Shown piece after piece: positions 46,013 to 56,553 of a stretch of DNA of 64,000 nucleotides; position 1 is the first letter of the stretch; each line of letters begins with the position of its first letter. The position numbers and the translations under genes were made by a program. The notes beneath the pieces were generated by a model. The model was not told where the DNA came from. It worked only from the letters and a program-made list of their open reading frames with translations, and did no database searches. The stretch comes from Pseudomonadota bacterium (lineage in GTDB: Bacteria > Pseudomonadota > Gammaproteobacteria > Burkholderiales > Rhodocyclaceae), in assembly GCA_029780075.1 (NCBI GenBank), contig JAKOZI010000315.1:1-64000 (forward strand). Reading direction: 5' to 3'.

Positions 46013-46042
46013 TCCTGTGATCTCCTTTCAGTGTGTCGGACA

Positions 46043-46063
46043 CGCCTACCGCCACGGTAGGCG
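46043..46063. other. 9-bp perfect hairpin upstream of phaE
   Basis: CGCCTACCG-CCA-CGGTAGGCG. Confidence 0.5.
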
Positions 46064-46103
46064 GATGCCCTGCGGTAGACTGAGTGCACTCTTCAATCAA
46101 ACT

Positions 46104-46125
46104 GCGGCCGTCTGTCGACGGCCGC
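46104..46125. terminator. 9-bp perfect hairpin between maoC and phaE
   Basis: GCGGCCGTC-TGTC-GACGGCCGC downstream of the maoC stop on the minus strand; only a weak following T tract (AGTTTGATT). Confidence 0.45.
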
Positions 46126-46157
46126 GATCATGCAGCTTTTCTGGCTTCCGACGGGTG

Positions 46158-46580
46158 TCAGGCCAGGGCCACCACTGCATCTGCCTTGTGCTTTGCCTCG
46201 CCCTGCTCGTTAGCGCAGGTCAACTCGAGACGCACACATTTCTCCCCGCCTTGCTCCAGCTTTTCGACCACCTTGCCGGTACACACCAGACGCTCGCCAA
46301 CGTGCGTAATCGCCGTGAAGCGCACGCCAAAACTGCGGATCGCTTCCTGCGGCACCCACTGCGTCAGTACGCGCCCGAGGTAGGCCATACCCAGCATGCC
46401 GTGAGCAAAGACGTCGTCAATCCCTTTCGAGCGAACGTAGTCCTGGTCCAGGTGCAGGGGATGGTGGTCGCCGGAGCCCGTAGCATACAGGGCGAGAGTC
46501 AGACGCGATACCGGGTCCGTGGTCAACGACGGAATCTCGTCGCCCACGCTGAGCGCAGCAAAATTCGGTAGTGTCATCAT
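46158..46580 (-). CDS. MaoC-family (R)-specific enoyl-CoA hydratase-like protein
   Basis: ATGSGDHHPLHLDQDYVRSKGIDDVFAHGMLGMAYLGRVL: hydratase 2 (D/H) motif. Confidence 0.87.
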   Translation of the reverse strand: MMTLPNFAALSVGDEIPSLTTDPVSRLTLALYATGSGDHHPLHLDQDYVRSKGIDDVFAHGMLGMAYLGRVLTQWVPQEAIRSFGVRFTAITHVGERLVCTGKVVEKLEQGGEKCVRLELTCANEQGEAKHKADAVVALA

Positions 46581-46587
46581 CTTTCCC

Positions 46588-47028
46588 CTATGCCCGAATG
46601 ACCATCACGGAGTGCACATCGCACACCAGTTCGCCCTGCCGGCTGACTTTCACATCCTTGACGACAAACTGCAACGCACCGTTCTTCTTGTCGTAGATGT
46701 CGGTCACCTGTCCATCGAAGTCCAGCGTGTCTCCGGAATAGACGGGTTTGTGATAGGTAAAGGATTGCTCACCGTGCAGCATCTTCCCAAGATCGCAGCC
46801 CATAGTTTCGAGATAATCGAAGGGATGCTCCTTGTCCATGTCCATACAGAAGAAAAAGGTCGGCGGTGCCAGCACGCCGGGCAGCCCTGCCTTTTGCGCT
46901 GCCGCCTCGTCAAAGTAGATGGGATTGGTTTCTCCCGTCGCCTTGGCGAACCACTTCAATTGCCACGCCGTCAAATGTACGGAATGTGGCGGCACCTTCA
47001 TGCCAATGTGCTTCTTGTCAATCAACAT
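46588..47028 (-). CDS. MaoC N-terminal/FAS1-type hydratase-like hotdog protein
   Basis: FAKATGETNPIYFDEAAAQKAGLPGVLAPPTFFFCMDMD, GEQSFTYHKPVYSGDTLDFDGQVTDIYDKK. Confidence 0.87.
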   Translation of the reverse strand: MLIDKKHIGMKVPPHSVHLTAWQLKWFAKATGETNPIYFDEAAAQKAGLPGVLAPPTFFFCMDMDKEHPFDYLETMGCDLGKMLHGEQSFTYHKPVYSGDTLDFDGQVTDIYDKKNGALQFVVKDVKVSRQGELVCDVHSVMVIRA

Positions 47029-47086
47029 CCGATTCACTCCTCGTCCGCTCCGGAGACCGGGGCGGACATGCCCGTTAGCGACTTGA

Positions 47087-48267
47087 TCAGAGAACTTCGA
47101 TGGCAATCGCCGTCGCCTCGCCACCACCGGCACAGAGGCCGGCGATGCCGCGCTTGAGGCCACGCGCCTTGAGTGCGTAGAGCAGCGTCACCAGAATCCG
47201 CGACCCCGTCGCGCCGATCGGATGCCCGAGCGCGCAAGCACCGCCATTGACGTTGACCTTGTCGTGCGGCAGATCGAGGTCGCGCATCGAAGCCATCGTC
47301 ACCGCCGCAAAGGCCTCATTGATTTCCCAAAGGTCAACGTCCTTCGCTTCCCAACCGACCTTTTTCAACAGCTTCTGGAAGGCAAATACCGGCGCTGTCG
47401 TAAACCAGGCAGGATCATGGGCAAAAGTAGCATGCCCGACAATCCGCGCCAACGGCGCCAGACCAGCGGTCTTCGCGTCGGATTCGCGCATCAGAACAAA
47501 GGCTGCGGCGCCATCCGAAATCGACGAGGAATTCGCGGGCGTCACCGCACCATCCTTCTTGAAAGCCGGCTTGAGTTTGGCGATCTTCGACACGTCGCAC
47601 TTCATCGGCGTCTCGTCGAGTGAAATCACTTCCGCCCCCCTGCGGGTGGTCACCGTAACCGGCGCGATCTCGGCGCTGAAAACCCCGGCGGTGACTGCGC
47701 TTTGCGCACGCGTCACCGACTCGACGGCAAAGGCATCCATTTCCTCGCGCGAAAAGCTGTACTTGTCCACGCACAGTTCCGCGAAAGCACCCATCAGCTT
47801 GCCTTGCTCGTAGGCATCCTCAAGGCCATCCAGAAACATGTGATCGAATACCTGTCCGTTGCCAAGCCGATAGCCCGCACGTGCGTTGGTCAATACGTAC
47901 GGGGCATTGGTCATCGACTCCATACCCCCGGCAACAGCGATATTGATCGTACCGGCCAGCAATTCGTCATGCGCGATCATCACCGTTTTCTGCGCAGAAC
48001 TACACATCTTGGTCAAGGTGGTGCACGGCACCGACTTCGGCAAACCGGCCCCCAACACCGCCTGGCGCGCGGGCGCCTGGCGCACACCAGCCATGAGACA
48101 GCAACCCATCAACGCTTCATCGACATCGTCGCCATTGACGCCCGCCTGTTCGACCGCGGCCTTGATGGCGACGCTGGCCAGTTGCGGGGCCGTCAAGCCC
48201 GCAAACTGCCCCTGAAAGGCACCCACTGGCGTGCGCTTGGCGCCCACTATTACCACTGATTCACTCA
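47087..48267 (-). CDS. phaA: Acetyl-CoA acetyltransferase (thiolase)
   Basis: VIVGAKRTPVGAFQGQFAG, KMCSSAQKTVMIAHDEL, VAGGMESMTNAPYVL, NVNGGACALGHPIGATGSRILVTLLYAL, GLCAGGGEATAIAIE. Confidence 0.93.
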
Positions 48268-48326
48268 TAAGACACTCCTTGATTGCAACGGAAACTGCCA
48301 GATTGAAGTCTGCTGCGGTCCGCTGG

Positions 48327-49094
48327 TTACTTCGGCGCCATCCGGATCGAGCCGTCAAGACGAATCACTTCGCCGTTCAGATAGCCGTTCTCGCAGATGT
48401 GCCGGACCAGTGCTGCGTATTCGGCGGGCTTGCCCAGCCGCGACGGGAACGGCACCATCTTGCCCAGCGAATCCTGCGCGGCTTGCGGCAGGCCCTTGAG
48501 CATCGGCGTCTCGAAAATACCCGGAGCAATCGTCGCAACGCGAATTCCATGCGCAGCAAGTTCACGTGCGACAGGCAGCGTCAGACCAATGACCCCGGCC
48601 TTGGAGGAAGCATAGGCAGCCTGGCCAATCTGACCATCGTAGCCGGCAACCGAAGCCGTGTTGACAATCACGCCGCGCTCGCCGCCCTCGTTCGGCTCGT
48701 TCTTGCTCATGGCCTCGGCGGCCAGGCGAATCATGTTGAAGGTGCCCACCAGATTGATGCTGACCACGCGCGCGAAGGTCGCCAGATCATGCGGGCCATC
48801 GCGGCCAAGCACCTTCTTGGGTGGTGCGACACCGGCGCAGTTGACCAGTCCGTGCAGTGCGCCGAACTCGTTCACTGCCATTTCGATGGCGGCGCGTGCA
48901 CTCGCCTCATCGGTCACGTCGGTCTTCGCGAAGCGGGCATTGGGCCCCAGTTGCGCCGCCTGTGCCTCACCGGCACCAGCGTCGACATCCACAATGACCA
49001 CTTTCGCACCGGCGTTGACCAGGCTGCTCGCCGTTTCCGCTCCGAGTCCGGACCCTGCTCCGGTTACCACAAACACACTGCCATTGATTTGCAT
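48327..49094 (-). CDS. SDR-family 3-hydroxyacyl-CoA dehydrogenase
   Basis: [87 protein letters not shown]: type 2/HSD10-like. Confidence 0.9.
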   Translation of the reverse strand: MQINGSVFVVTGAGSGLGAETASSLVNAGAKVVIVDVDAGAGEAQAAQLGPNARFAKTDVTDEASARAAIEMAVNEFGALHGLVNCAGVAPPKKVLGRDGPHDLATFARVVSINLVGTFNMIRLAAEAMSKNEPNEGGERGVIVNTASVAGYDGQIGQAAYASSKAGVIGLTLPVARELAAHGIRVATIAPGIFETPMLKGLPQAAQDSLGKMVPFPSRLGKPAEYAALVRHICENGYLNGEVIRLDGSIRMAPK

Positions 49095-49705
49095 TTTTAC
49101 CCCCAAAAAAATATCGCGACATCACACAATGCCGCGCTACTGGCCTGTACCGACGGCGCTCATTGAGAACACTGATCGTCACAGAAAAACCCGACTCTCT
49201 TGGCGATACGAGACTCCCTGGAAGCGCGCGTGTCGGTACCAAGGAATGCCACCCCGCAACAGACCTCATCGAGTAACCTCAGCCCGGCAAGCACCATCGC
49301 GCTTCGCGCTTGCAGACTTGCCTCGGACCGGCGGCGAGCAATCCCGCCATTGTCGAGCGCAGACGACTGCCGAGTCAAGCACCGAGCGCCGGCACGCCAC
49401 TTGCAGCAACGCCGGCACGATGCCAAGTGTCGTCACAGGAGCCTGGAGGAGCATTCAGCCAGCCAAGGGGGGGGCTACTTGCTGATCTGGCAGCCTGCCG
49501 GCACGCTGTTCCCGCCTGGCGGGTCTGCGGCGAAAATGACTCTGCTGGCCGGGCGGCGAATATTTTGGCTACAGGTATACCTTCGTTGTTACTCAATGTT
49601 GACCTGGATCAGGCCGTGCTCCGCGGTATCCTTTAGCATCCCAATTGCTTGGGTGCGTTGCCGCCCCGGGCTGAAGGTTGTTTCAGCAGTCAACGGAGAA
49701 TACTC

Positions 49706-51736
49706 ATGGTCGAAACGCTTAAAGAACCCCTTGATCCGGCCGCTACCCCCGCCGCGACCACATCCGATTCTGGTGCCGCCGCAAAGCGGCCCGCCCGGCC
49801 CAGAGCGACGCGCCGGAAGAAGACTGCGGAACTCCCGGCGGGCACGTCGGCCGAAATTGCCGCTGCCGTAGCGGCAGCGCCCTCAAGCCCTGTGGCGGCC
49901 ATGCCGCCGCTGACTGCCGCCGCGGCGGCGATTGCGGCTGCGCCCACCACGCCCTCCGAGTCGCCGCCGCGAGCAGACTACTCTCGACGTCTGGGTGATC
50001 GCCACCTGCTGGATTCCGATGCCCTGGAAAACATCGACCGGATGACCAACGTCGCGCTCGGTCAGTTGAGCGGTGGTATCTCGCCGGCTTCACTGGCTAT
50101 GGCCTATCTGGATTGGACCGTGCATCTGGCGGCCTCTCCCGGCAAACAGTTCCAACTCGCCGCCAAGGCCGCCCGCAAGGCGATGCGCCTCGGCGCGTAC
50201 GCGCTTTCCTCGGCGGTCACCGGCAATGCCGAAGCCTGCATCAAGCCTCTCCCCGGCGACCATCGCTTTGATCATCCGGGCTGGCAGCGCTTTCCGTACA
50301 ACGTGATTTACCAGGGCTTCCTGCTCAACCAGCAATGGTGGCACAACGCCACCACCGGCATTCGCGGCGTCTCGAAGCACGGCGAGGCGGCAGTCTGGTT
50401 CACCGCCAAGCAGATCCTGGACATGACGGCTCCCTGCAATGTGCCATTCATGAACCCCGAGATCGTGGAAGCCACCGGCAACGAACGCGGCGCCAATCTG
50501 GCGCGCGGCGCCAAGTACTATGGCGAGGACATCCGCCGCTCCCTGCGCGACGAGAAGCCGGTCGGAGTCGACGCCTTCAAGGTCGGGGAAAACCTCGCCG
50601 TCACACCCGGCAAGGTCGTCTATCGTAACCTGTTGATGGAACTGATCCAGTACTCGCCAAGCACGGACACTGTCCAGCGCGAACCGGTTCTGATGCAATC
50701 CGCATGGATGATGAAGTACTACATCCTGGACTTGTCACCGCACAATTCGCTGGTCAAGTACCTCGTCGATCGGGGCCACACGGTATTCATGGTCTCGTGG
50801 CTGAACCCGGGTGCGGAACACCGGAATCTGGGCATGGAGGATTACCGCAAGCTGGGAACACTGGCCGCGATCAACGCCATCTCGGACATCCTCCCGGGCC
50901 GCAAGATCCACACCGTCGGCTACTGCCTGGGCGGCATTCTGTTGACCATTGCCGCAGCCGCGATGGCCCGCGACGGCGACGACCGCCTGGCCAGCGTCAC
51001 CCTGTTCACCACCATGACCGACTTCACCGAGGTCGGTGAAATCAACGTCTTCATGGACGCCAGCGAGGTGACCCTGCTCGAGGACATGATGTGGCAGAAG
51101 GGTTACCTGGACCACAAACAGGTCTCTGGAGGATTCCAGTTGCTCAAGTCGGCCGACCTGATCTGGTCGAAGATGGTTCGCGAGTACTACCTTGGCCACC
51201 GCGAACCGATGTTCGACCTGATGGCCTGGAACGCCGACGGCACGCGCATGCCCTATCGCCAGCATTCGGAGGTCCTGCGCCGGCTGTATGTAGACAATCA
51301 ATTGTTCCAGGGCAAATACATGGTCGATGGACGCGCCATTTCGATCAGCAACATTCATGCGCCGATCTTTGCCGTCGCCGCCGGTGCCGACCACGTCGCG
51401 CCCTGGCGTTCCGTGTACAAGTTACACCTGCAGAGCGACGCCACCGAACTGACGTTCGTTCTGACCAGTGGTGGGCACAACGTTGGTATCGTCAATGAAC
51501 CGGGCCGTCCACGTCGATCCTACCAACTCAGCGTTTGCCACGAGGGAGAACGCTGCCTGGATGCCGATACCTGGAAAGAAAGGGCCCCGGTGTATCAAGG
51601 CTCGTGGTGGCCGGTGTGGCAGGAATGGCTCACACGGCATTCATCGGGCACTGAACCGGCACCGCCGATGGGCGCGCCCGAGAAAGGCTACGCGCCGCTC
51701 TGTGACGCCCCGGGAACCTACATTCTGCAACAGTAG
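49706..51736 (+). CDS. phaC: Class I poly(R)-hydroxyalkanoate synthase
   Basis: HPGWQRFPYNVIYQGFLLNQQWWHNATTGIRGVSKH, VSWLNPGAEHRNLGMEDY, HTVGYCLGGILL, VAAGADHVAPW, LTSGGHNVGIVNEPG; Ala/Pro-rich basic N-terminus. Confidence 0.96.
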   Translation: MVETLKEPLDPAATPAATTSDSGAAAKRPARPRATRRKKTAELPAGTSAEIAAAVAAAPSSPVAAMPPLTAAAAAIAAAPTTPSESPPRADYSRRLGDRHLLDSDALENIDRMTNVALGQLSGGISPASLAMAYLDWTVHLAASPGKQFQLAAKAARKAMRLGAYALSSAVTGNAEACIKPLPGDHRFDHPGWQRFPYNVIYQGFLLNQQWWHNATTGIRGVSKHGEAAVWFTAKQILDMTAPCNVPFMNPEIVEATGNERGANLARGAKYYGEDIRRSLRDEKPVGVDAFKVGENLAVTPGKVVYRNLLMELIQYSPSTDTVQREPVLMQSAWMMKYYILDLSPHNSLVKYLVDRGHTVFMVSWLNPGAEHRNLGMEDYRKLGTLAAINAISDILPGRKIHTVGYCLGGILLTIAAAAMARDGDDRLASVTLFTTMTDFTEVGEINVFMDASEVTLLEDMMWQKGYLDHKQVSGGFQLLKSADLIWSKMVREYYLGHREPMFDLMAWNADGTRMPYRQHSEVLRRLYVDNQLFQGKYMVDGRAISISNIHAPIFAVAAGADHVAPWRSVYKLHLQSDATELTFVLTSGGHNVGIVNEPGRPRRSYQLSVCHEGERCLDADTWKERAPVYQGSWWPVWQEWLTRHSSGTEPAPPMGAPEKGYAPLCDAPGTYILQQ

Positions 51737-51744
51737 GCAACTCT

Positions 51745-51776
51745 ATTCGGCCGCCAACAGGCGGCCGAATTTCTTT
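51745..51776 (+). terminator. Rho-independent terminator after class I phaC
   Basis: ATTCGGCCGCC-AACA-GGCGGCCGAAT followed by TTCTTT; perfect 11-bp stem just after the stop codon. Confidence 0.85.
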
Positions 51777-51800
51777 ACGCAGGCGCCTCGCCGCTGACGG

Positions 51801-53330
51801 TCAATCGACGGACGAAGGCCCCGACTGGTAGGCATCGCGCATGGTACGTTTGAGCGTCTTGCCAGCGGCGTTGCGCGGGAACTCGTCCATGATCTGCACC
51901 GCGTGCAGGCGCTGATAACGTGCGCCGACCCGCTCGTTGATCCAGTCACGCAACTCGGAGGCGCTGAGCACCGCATCGGACCGGAGAATCACCGCTGCCA
52001 CCGGCGTTTCCCCCCATTTTTCATGTACTACGCCAAATACGGCGACCTCCCTTACCGCTGGGTGACGAGCGGCAACCTCTTCGATGTCGCGCGGGTAAAC
52101 CTTGACACCACCGCTGTCGATCATGTCCTTCTTGCGGTCGACCAGGTAAAGGTAACCATCGCCGTCAGTGTAGCCAAGATCCCCGGTAAACAACCAGCCA
52201 CCACGGATCGCCTGGTCAGTGAGGTCGGGACGACCGTAGTAGCCAGACATCAGCGACGGCCCACGACCAACGATTTCACCGATTTCCCCTGGAGGGGCGT
52301 CACTGCCGTCCTCACGCACGATACGCATCGTGTAGAAGGACGGCGGCGCACCCACCGAACCGGCCTTGCGCAACGACTGCGTCTTGTCGAGAATGGTCCA
52401 GAACCCTTCCGTGAGGCCATAGAGCTCGTAGAAGCGGTCGGGAAGCAAGCGATTGAGCATGTCCTTGTGCTCCTGGTGAAGCGGTGCGCCCAGCGACAGG
52501 ATCATCTCCAGCGACGCCAGCTTGTCGACCGAGAAGCGCGGTGAATTGAGCAGGGCGATGATCTGTGCGGGCACCATCATGGTGTGTGTGACACGCTCCC
52601 GGGCGATGATTTCGATCGCCTCGTCAGGATCGAACTGGCGCTGCAGGACATAGCGCGCACCAAGATAGAAGCTGGGCATCAGCGTCACGAAGGCGCCGTT
52701 GAAGACGATCGCGCCAGTGTGCAACACCACCGATTCCGGACTCATTCGCCATGCCGATGCAAACAGCGTGCAATACATCGCGCGCACGAAATGGCTGTGC
52801 ATTATCCCCTTCGGCAGACCGGTCGTCCCACTGGTGTACATGACATTGAACAGATCGTCGCTGCCCACCGACGTCGGCTCGGGCCACTCCTCCGGAAGGG
52901 TCTTGAGCAAAGCCGCGTAGTCGGCATAATCGCCGATCGAACCATCGATCATCAACACACGCTCGACCGGCAGTTCGTCGCGAACCTGGCTGAGCACCGG
53001 CGCCATCGTACGCTGCGTGATCAGACAAACAGCACCCGAATCCCGCAACAGGCTGGCCAGACCGGAAGCCATCAACAGCGGACTCAGCGGCACCAGCACC
53101 GCGCCGATCGAAGGAACCGCCCAATAAATTTCGAGTAGCTCGCAACAGTTGCTCAACACTGTCGCTACCCGGTCGCCTTTACGCACCCCAAGCCATTGCA
53201 GCAGGCGCGCGCACCGGCCAACGCGCATGGCGAACTGACTCCAGGTCAGGCGCTCCTGCTCGAAGACAACAGCTACCTGATGCGGCCGATACTGCGAATG
53301 ATGCCTGACCAACGTTGCAAGTTGCAGCAT
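51801..53330 (-). CDS. AMP-dependent acyl-CoA synthetase/ligase
   Basis: VMYTSGTTGLPKGIMHSHFV, ELYGLTEGFWTILD, GWLFTGDLGYTDGDGYLYLVDRKKDMIDSGGVKVYPRDIEEV, PRNAAGKTLKRTMRD. Confidence 0.95.
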   Translation of the reverse strand: MLQLATLVRHHSQYRPHQVAVVFEQERLTWSQFAMRVGRCARLLQWLGVRKGDRVATVLSNCCELLEIYWAVPSIGAVLVPLSPLLMASGLASLLRDSGAVCLITQRTMAPVLSQVRDELPVERVLMIDGSIGDYADYAALLKTLPEEWPEPTSVGSDDLFNVMYTSGTTGLPKGIMHSHFVRAMYCTLFASAWRMSPESVVLHTGAIVFNGAFVTLMPSFYLGARYVLQRQFDPDEAIEIIARERVTHTMMVPAQIIALLNSPRFSVDKLASLEMILSLGAPLHQEHKDMLNRLLPDRFYELYGLTEGFWTILDKTQSLRKAGSVGAPPSFYTMRIVREDGSDAPPGEIGEIVGRGPSLMSGYYGRPDLTDQAIRGGWLFTGDLGYTDGDGYLYLVDRKKDMIDSGGVKVYPRDIEEVAARHPAVREVAVFGVVHEKWGETPVAAVILRSDAVLSASELRDWINERVGARYQRLHAVQIMDEFPRNAAGKTLKRTMRDAYQSGPSSVD

Positions 53331-53995
53331 TTTTTCCTCCCATCCAAGAATACCTGCAGGCGCACACCGACTCGGGGCGGCGGCATCGCAGCGCAACAAT
53401 GCACTACTATACAACCCAATTTCGCCGTGTAGCGCTGAGCATTGCCAAGAGCAGCGGCTGAGTCCGCGAAGCTCGCCGCCATGCCCTCCAGATCAGCATT
53501 TAATGGCCATTTCCCGTTGCTCGGTGGTGGTGCCAAATAAACCTTTCGAGATCCACACCGCGGACTAAACAATTCCGGCGCGGAGGAGTAGAATGCATTG
53601 TGCGGTGCGGAATCGTGCTCGATCGGGATTGTTGAGCGACCATTCCATGCCAGCCAGGACCGGCAGAGCAAAGGGCTCGCGCCGGCCTTCCCGGGTCCGG
53701 GATTTCTGCCGCGGTTTCTTCGTTACGCTTCCACCAGCATGACTCCAGGTACACAGCAGCCACTTCCAGCGGGGGTGCAAAACCACACGCATCGCCAGGC
53801 TTGTGGCGAGGTGCCGGGCGCCGGCTGCACGCTCTGGGACCGGCACAATTCAACCGGGAACGGGCCAAGGCAAGCCGAATCGTTGTCTCCGATGGAAACT
53901 CCCATATCCGTTCCCATGGCGGGGCCAAGGTAATCGTGGGCCGGCCTCTGCGGGCTGGCCCGTTCTAAGTGACGTAAATTGTTGGAGGTTGGAAG

Positions 53996-55462
53996 ATGTT
54001 TGCACTGCTAAGGGAAATGCCTGATTTCACCACGAGTTGGTGGAGGTACATGCTGGCGATGATGCGCGCCTCGAACCGCGAAGTCAGCGAATTCAACGAC
54101 AACCTCTTCATTGCCGCACACATTGCCATGACCGCGGCGCGCGACAACCCGCTGAGCATGCTGGAAGCTTTCGAGATCGTCGAGCACAACGTCGGCATGG
54201 CCCGCAAAGGGATGGCCGGCATGCAGGGCAAGATGGCCGACTACGCTTTCGATCAGGTCGAGGAAGGCACACGCGCGTTCCTGAACACCGTCCTGAAGGC
54301 GGATGGCGAGAAACTGGGTGGCTACATGCGTCGCGAAGCCGAAATCATGGAATCGGTTTCGAACTTCAACGAGCAGATCGAGGCCATCGCCGACGAGTTC
54401 GGTTTCCATTTCAACACCCCGAACTACAAGCTGGTCCATGAAACCGACGCCTTCGAGCTCTACCAGGTGCTGCCGCTGAAGGCCGGCGTCGAAGTTCGCA
54501 AGGATCTGAAGCCGGTCATCCTCGTTCCGCCCTACATGCTGGGCGTACACATCCTGGCGTTCCTGCCGTTCGAGGGCAAGAGCTACAGCCACGCGTTCGC
54601 CAACGAAGGCATTCCCACCTACGTCCGCGTCGTCAAGGACATCATGACCAACGAGAAGGTCCAGACGCTGACGCCGGAGCAGGACTGCGAACAGACCCGC
54701 CAACTGTGCGCCAAGGCCATGGAACTCAACGACGGCAAGAAAGTCACGCTGAACGGCACCTGCCAGGGCGGTTACATCTCGCTGATGAATATTCTGTCGG
54801 GCAAACTGAAGGACGTCTGCGACGCCCTGATTACCAATGTGACCCCGGTTGACGGCACCTACAGCGACGCCATCAGCGGCATGCCGACGATGCACCACGA
54901 TTTCATCACCACGACGCTGCCGAGCGGTAACAAGGTCGCCAACGGCTACCTGCTGAGCCTGGGAATGCGCTTCGTCGCCATTGACCGGGAAACCCCGCTG
55001 GTGAAAGTGCTCGATCAGGTTTCGCTGCATCGGGCCACCGACCTGAACCCCGGCAAGACGCCGGCAGCGCTGTTCCGCTGGTTGCTCAAGGAACGTGTGC
55101 ACCTGCCGCTGGCAATTGCCAACATGAGTTCGCACACCTTCCAGGATCCGATCGCCAACGACGGGACCCTGCCGGTGAAACTGTTCGATCAGCCGTTGAA
55201 CATCAAGAACCTGATCGAGTTGAACGTGCCGTGGTACCAGAACTACGCGATCAAGGACGACCTCGTCACGCCACCGTGCGCCACCGCCGGCAACAAGTTC
55301 CTCGAAGGTTGGGACCGTCTCGAGTCGGTCGCCTTCTTCGGCGGACACGTGGCCATCCTGACCAGTCCGCACGGCAAAAAGGCCCCGGTCACCGGCTCCT
55401 TCACCGACGCCAACGGCAAAGCGTCGCGCGGACCAGTCAAATTCCAGATCGACATTTCCTGA
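53996..55462 (+). CDS. Divergent PhaC-like alpha/beta hydrolase (third PHA synthase-like protein)
   Basis: [35 protein letters not shown] (GxCxG nucleophile box), [16 protein letters not shown] (Asp loop), [14 protein letters not shown] (His loop); lacks the full class I N-domain. Confidence 0.78.
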   Translation: MFALLREMPDFTTSWWRYMLAMMRASNREVSEFNDNLFIAAHIAMTAARDNPLSMLEAFEIVEHNVGMARKGMAGMQGKMADYAFDQVEEGTRAFLNTVLKADGEKLGGYMRREAEIMESVSNFNEQIEAIADEFGFHFNTPNYKLVHETDAFELYQVLPLKAGVEVRKDLKPVILVPPYMLGVHILAFLPFEGKSYSHAFANEGIPTYVRVVKDIMTNEKVQTLTPEQDCEQTRQLCAKAMELNDGKKVTLNGTCQGGYISLMNILSGKLKDVCDALITNVTPVDGTYSDAISGMPTMHHDFITTTLPSGNKVANGYLLSLGMRFVAIDRETPLVKVLDQVSLHRATDLNPGKTPAALFRWLLKERVHLPLAIANMSSHTFQDPIANDGTLPVKLFDQPLNIKNLIELNVPWYQNYAIKDDLVTPPCATAGNKFLEGWDRLESVAFFGGHVAILTSPHGKKAPVTGSFTDANGKASRGPVKFQIDIS

Positions 55463-55530
55463 TTGGCACACAAGCCCTTCGGGAACTGAAGACGCGGCAC
55501 CGCTGATCTCTGCACCCTGCCTTGAGCAAA

Positions 55531-55573
55531 CGACGCGCCGGCCTGACAGCAACCTGTTCAGGCCGGCGCGTCG
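55531..55573. other. Perfect 16-bp GC-rich hairpin downstream of the PhaC-like gene
   Basis: CGACGCGCCGGCCTGA - 11-nt loop - TCAGGCCGGCGCGTCG; no T-run follows. Confidence 0.7.
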
Positions 55574-55706
55574 GCGTGTCACCCCTCCCCAGGCGCAACA
55601 CGCGCAGCCGCACGTCCAGCACCGATTCCGATCACCGCAGCAAGGAAATCCCGCGACAATTGGCGGGATCTCGACACCATCCACTCTGAACCTGGAGATT
55701 TCCCTT

Positions 55707-56483
55707 ATGAGCTATGTCAACATCAACGCCGAAGTGCGCGGAAAAGTCGGCCTGATCACTCTCAACCGCCCCAAGCAACTGAATGCCTTGAACGATGACC
55801 TGATGGACGAACTGGGCAGCGCTCTGGCCACCTTCGAGGCCGACGAAAACATCGGCGCGATCGTCATCACCGGCTCGGACAAGGCCTTTGCTGCCGGTGC
55901 CGACATTACCGTCATGCAGTCCCTGACTTACATGGAAGCCTACAAGGGCGACTTCATCACCCGCAACTGGGACAGCCTCAAGAGCTGCCGCAAACCGGTG
56001 ATTGCTGCGGTTGCCGGCTACGCACTCGGCGGCGGCTGCGAACTGGCGATGATGTGCGACATCATCCTGGCTGCCGACAACGCGCAATTTGGCCAGCCCG
56101 AAGTTCGTCTGGGAATTCTCCCCGGCGCCGGTGGCACGCAGCGCCTGCCGCGGGCGATTTCCAAGGCCAAGGCCATGGAGATGTGCCTGGCCTCGCGTAA
56201 CATCGACGCCACGGAAGCCGAGCGCGCCGGTCTGGTTTCACGGGTCGTCCCGGCCGACAAGCTCCTCGATGAGGCGATGGCCACCGCCACCCGCATCGCC
56301 AGCTTCTCGCTGCCGGTCGTGATGATGATCAAGGAGTGCATCAACCGCTCCTACGAGAGCTCGCTTTCCGAAGGTCTGCTTTTCGAACGCCGCACGTTCC
56401 ACTCGGCTTTTGCTCTGGAAGACCAGAAGGAAGGCATGGCGGCTTTCGTCGAAAAGCGCAAACCCTCGTTCTCCAACCGCTGA
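55707..56483 (+). CDS. Enoyl-CoA hydratase/isomerase (crotonase family)
   Basis: [98 protein letters not shown]. Confidence 0.95.
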   Translation: MSYVNINAEVRGKVGLITLNRPKQLNALNDDLMDELGSALATFEADENIGAIVITGSDKAFAAGADITVMQSLTYMEAYKGDFITRNWDSLKSCRKPVIAAVAGYALGGGCELAMMCDIILAADNAQFGQPEVRLGILPGAGGTQRLPRAISKAKAMEMCLASRNIDATEAERAGLVSRVVPADKLLDEAMATATRIASFSLPVVMMIKECINRSYESSLSEGLLFERRTFHSAFALEDQKEGMAAFVEKRKPSFSNR

Positions 56484-56553
56484 CCTGATCGCCGTACATA
56501 ACCCACCGGAGCCCCGGAAACATCGCCAGGGGATCCGGTGGATCCATCAGAGC

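Noticed and set aside
53331-53995. 665-bp intergenic stretch before the PhaC-like gene as a possible ncRNA or small gene
   Set aside because: Short ORFs present on both strands but none with credible protein composition; no clear RNA structure seen by eye.
54008-55684. 558-aa minus-strand ORF
   Set aside because: Antisense of the PhaC-like gene; low-complexity Arg/Gln/Val composition.
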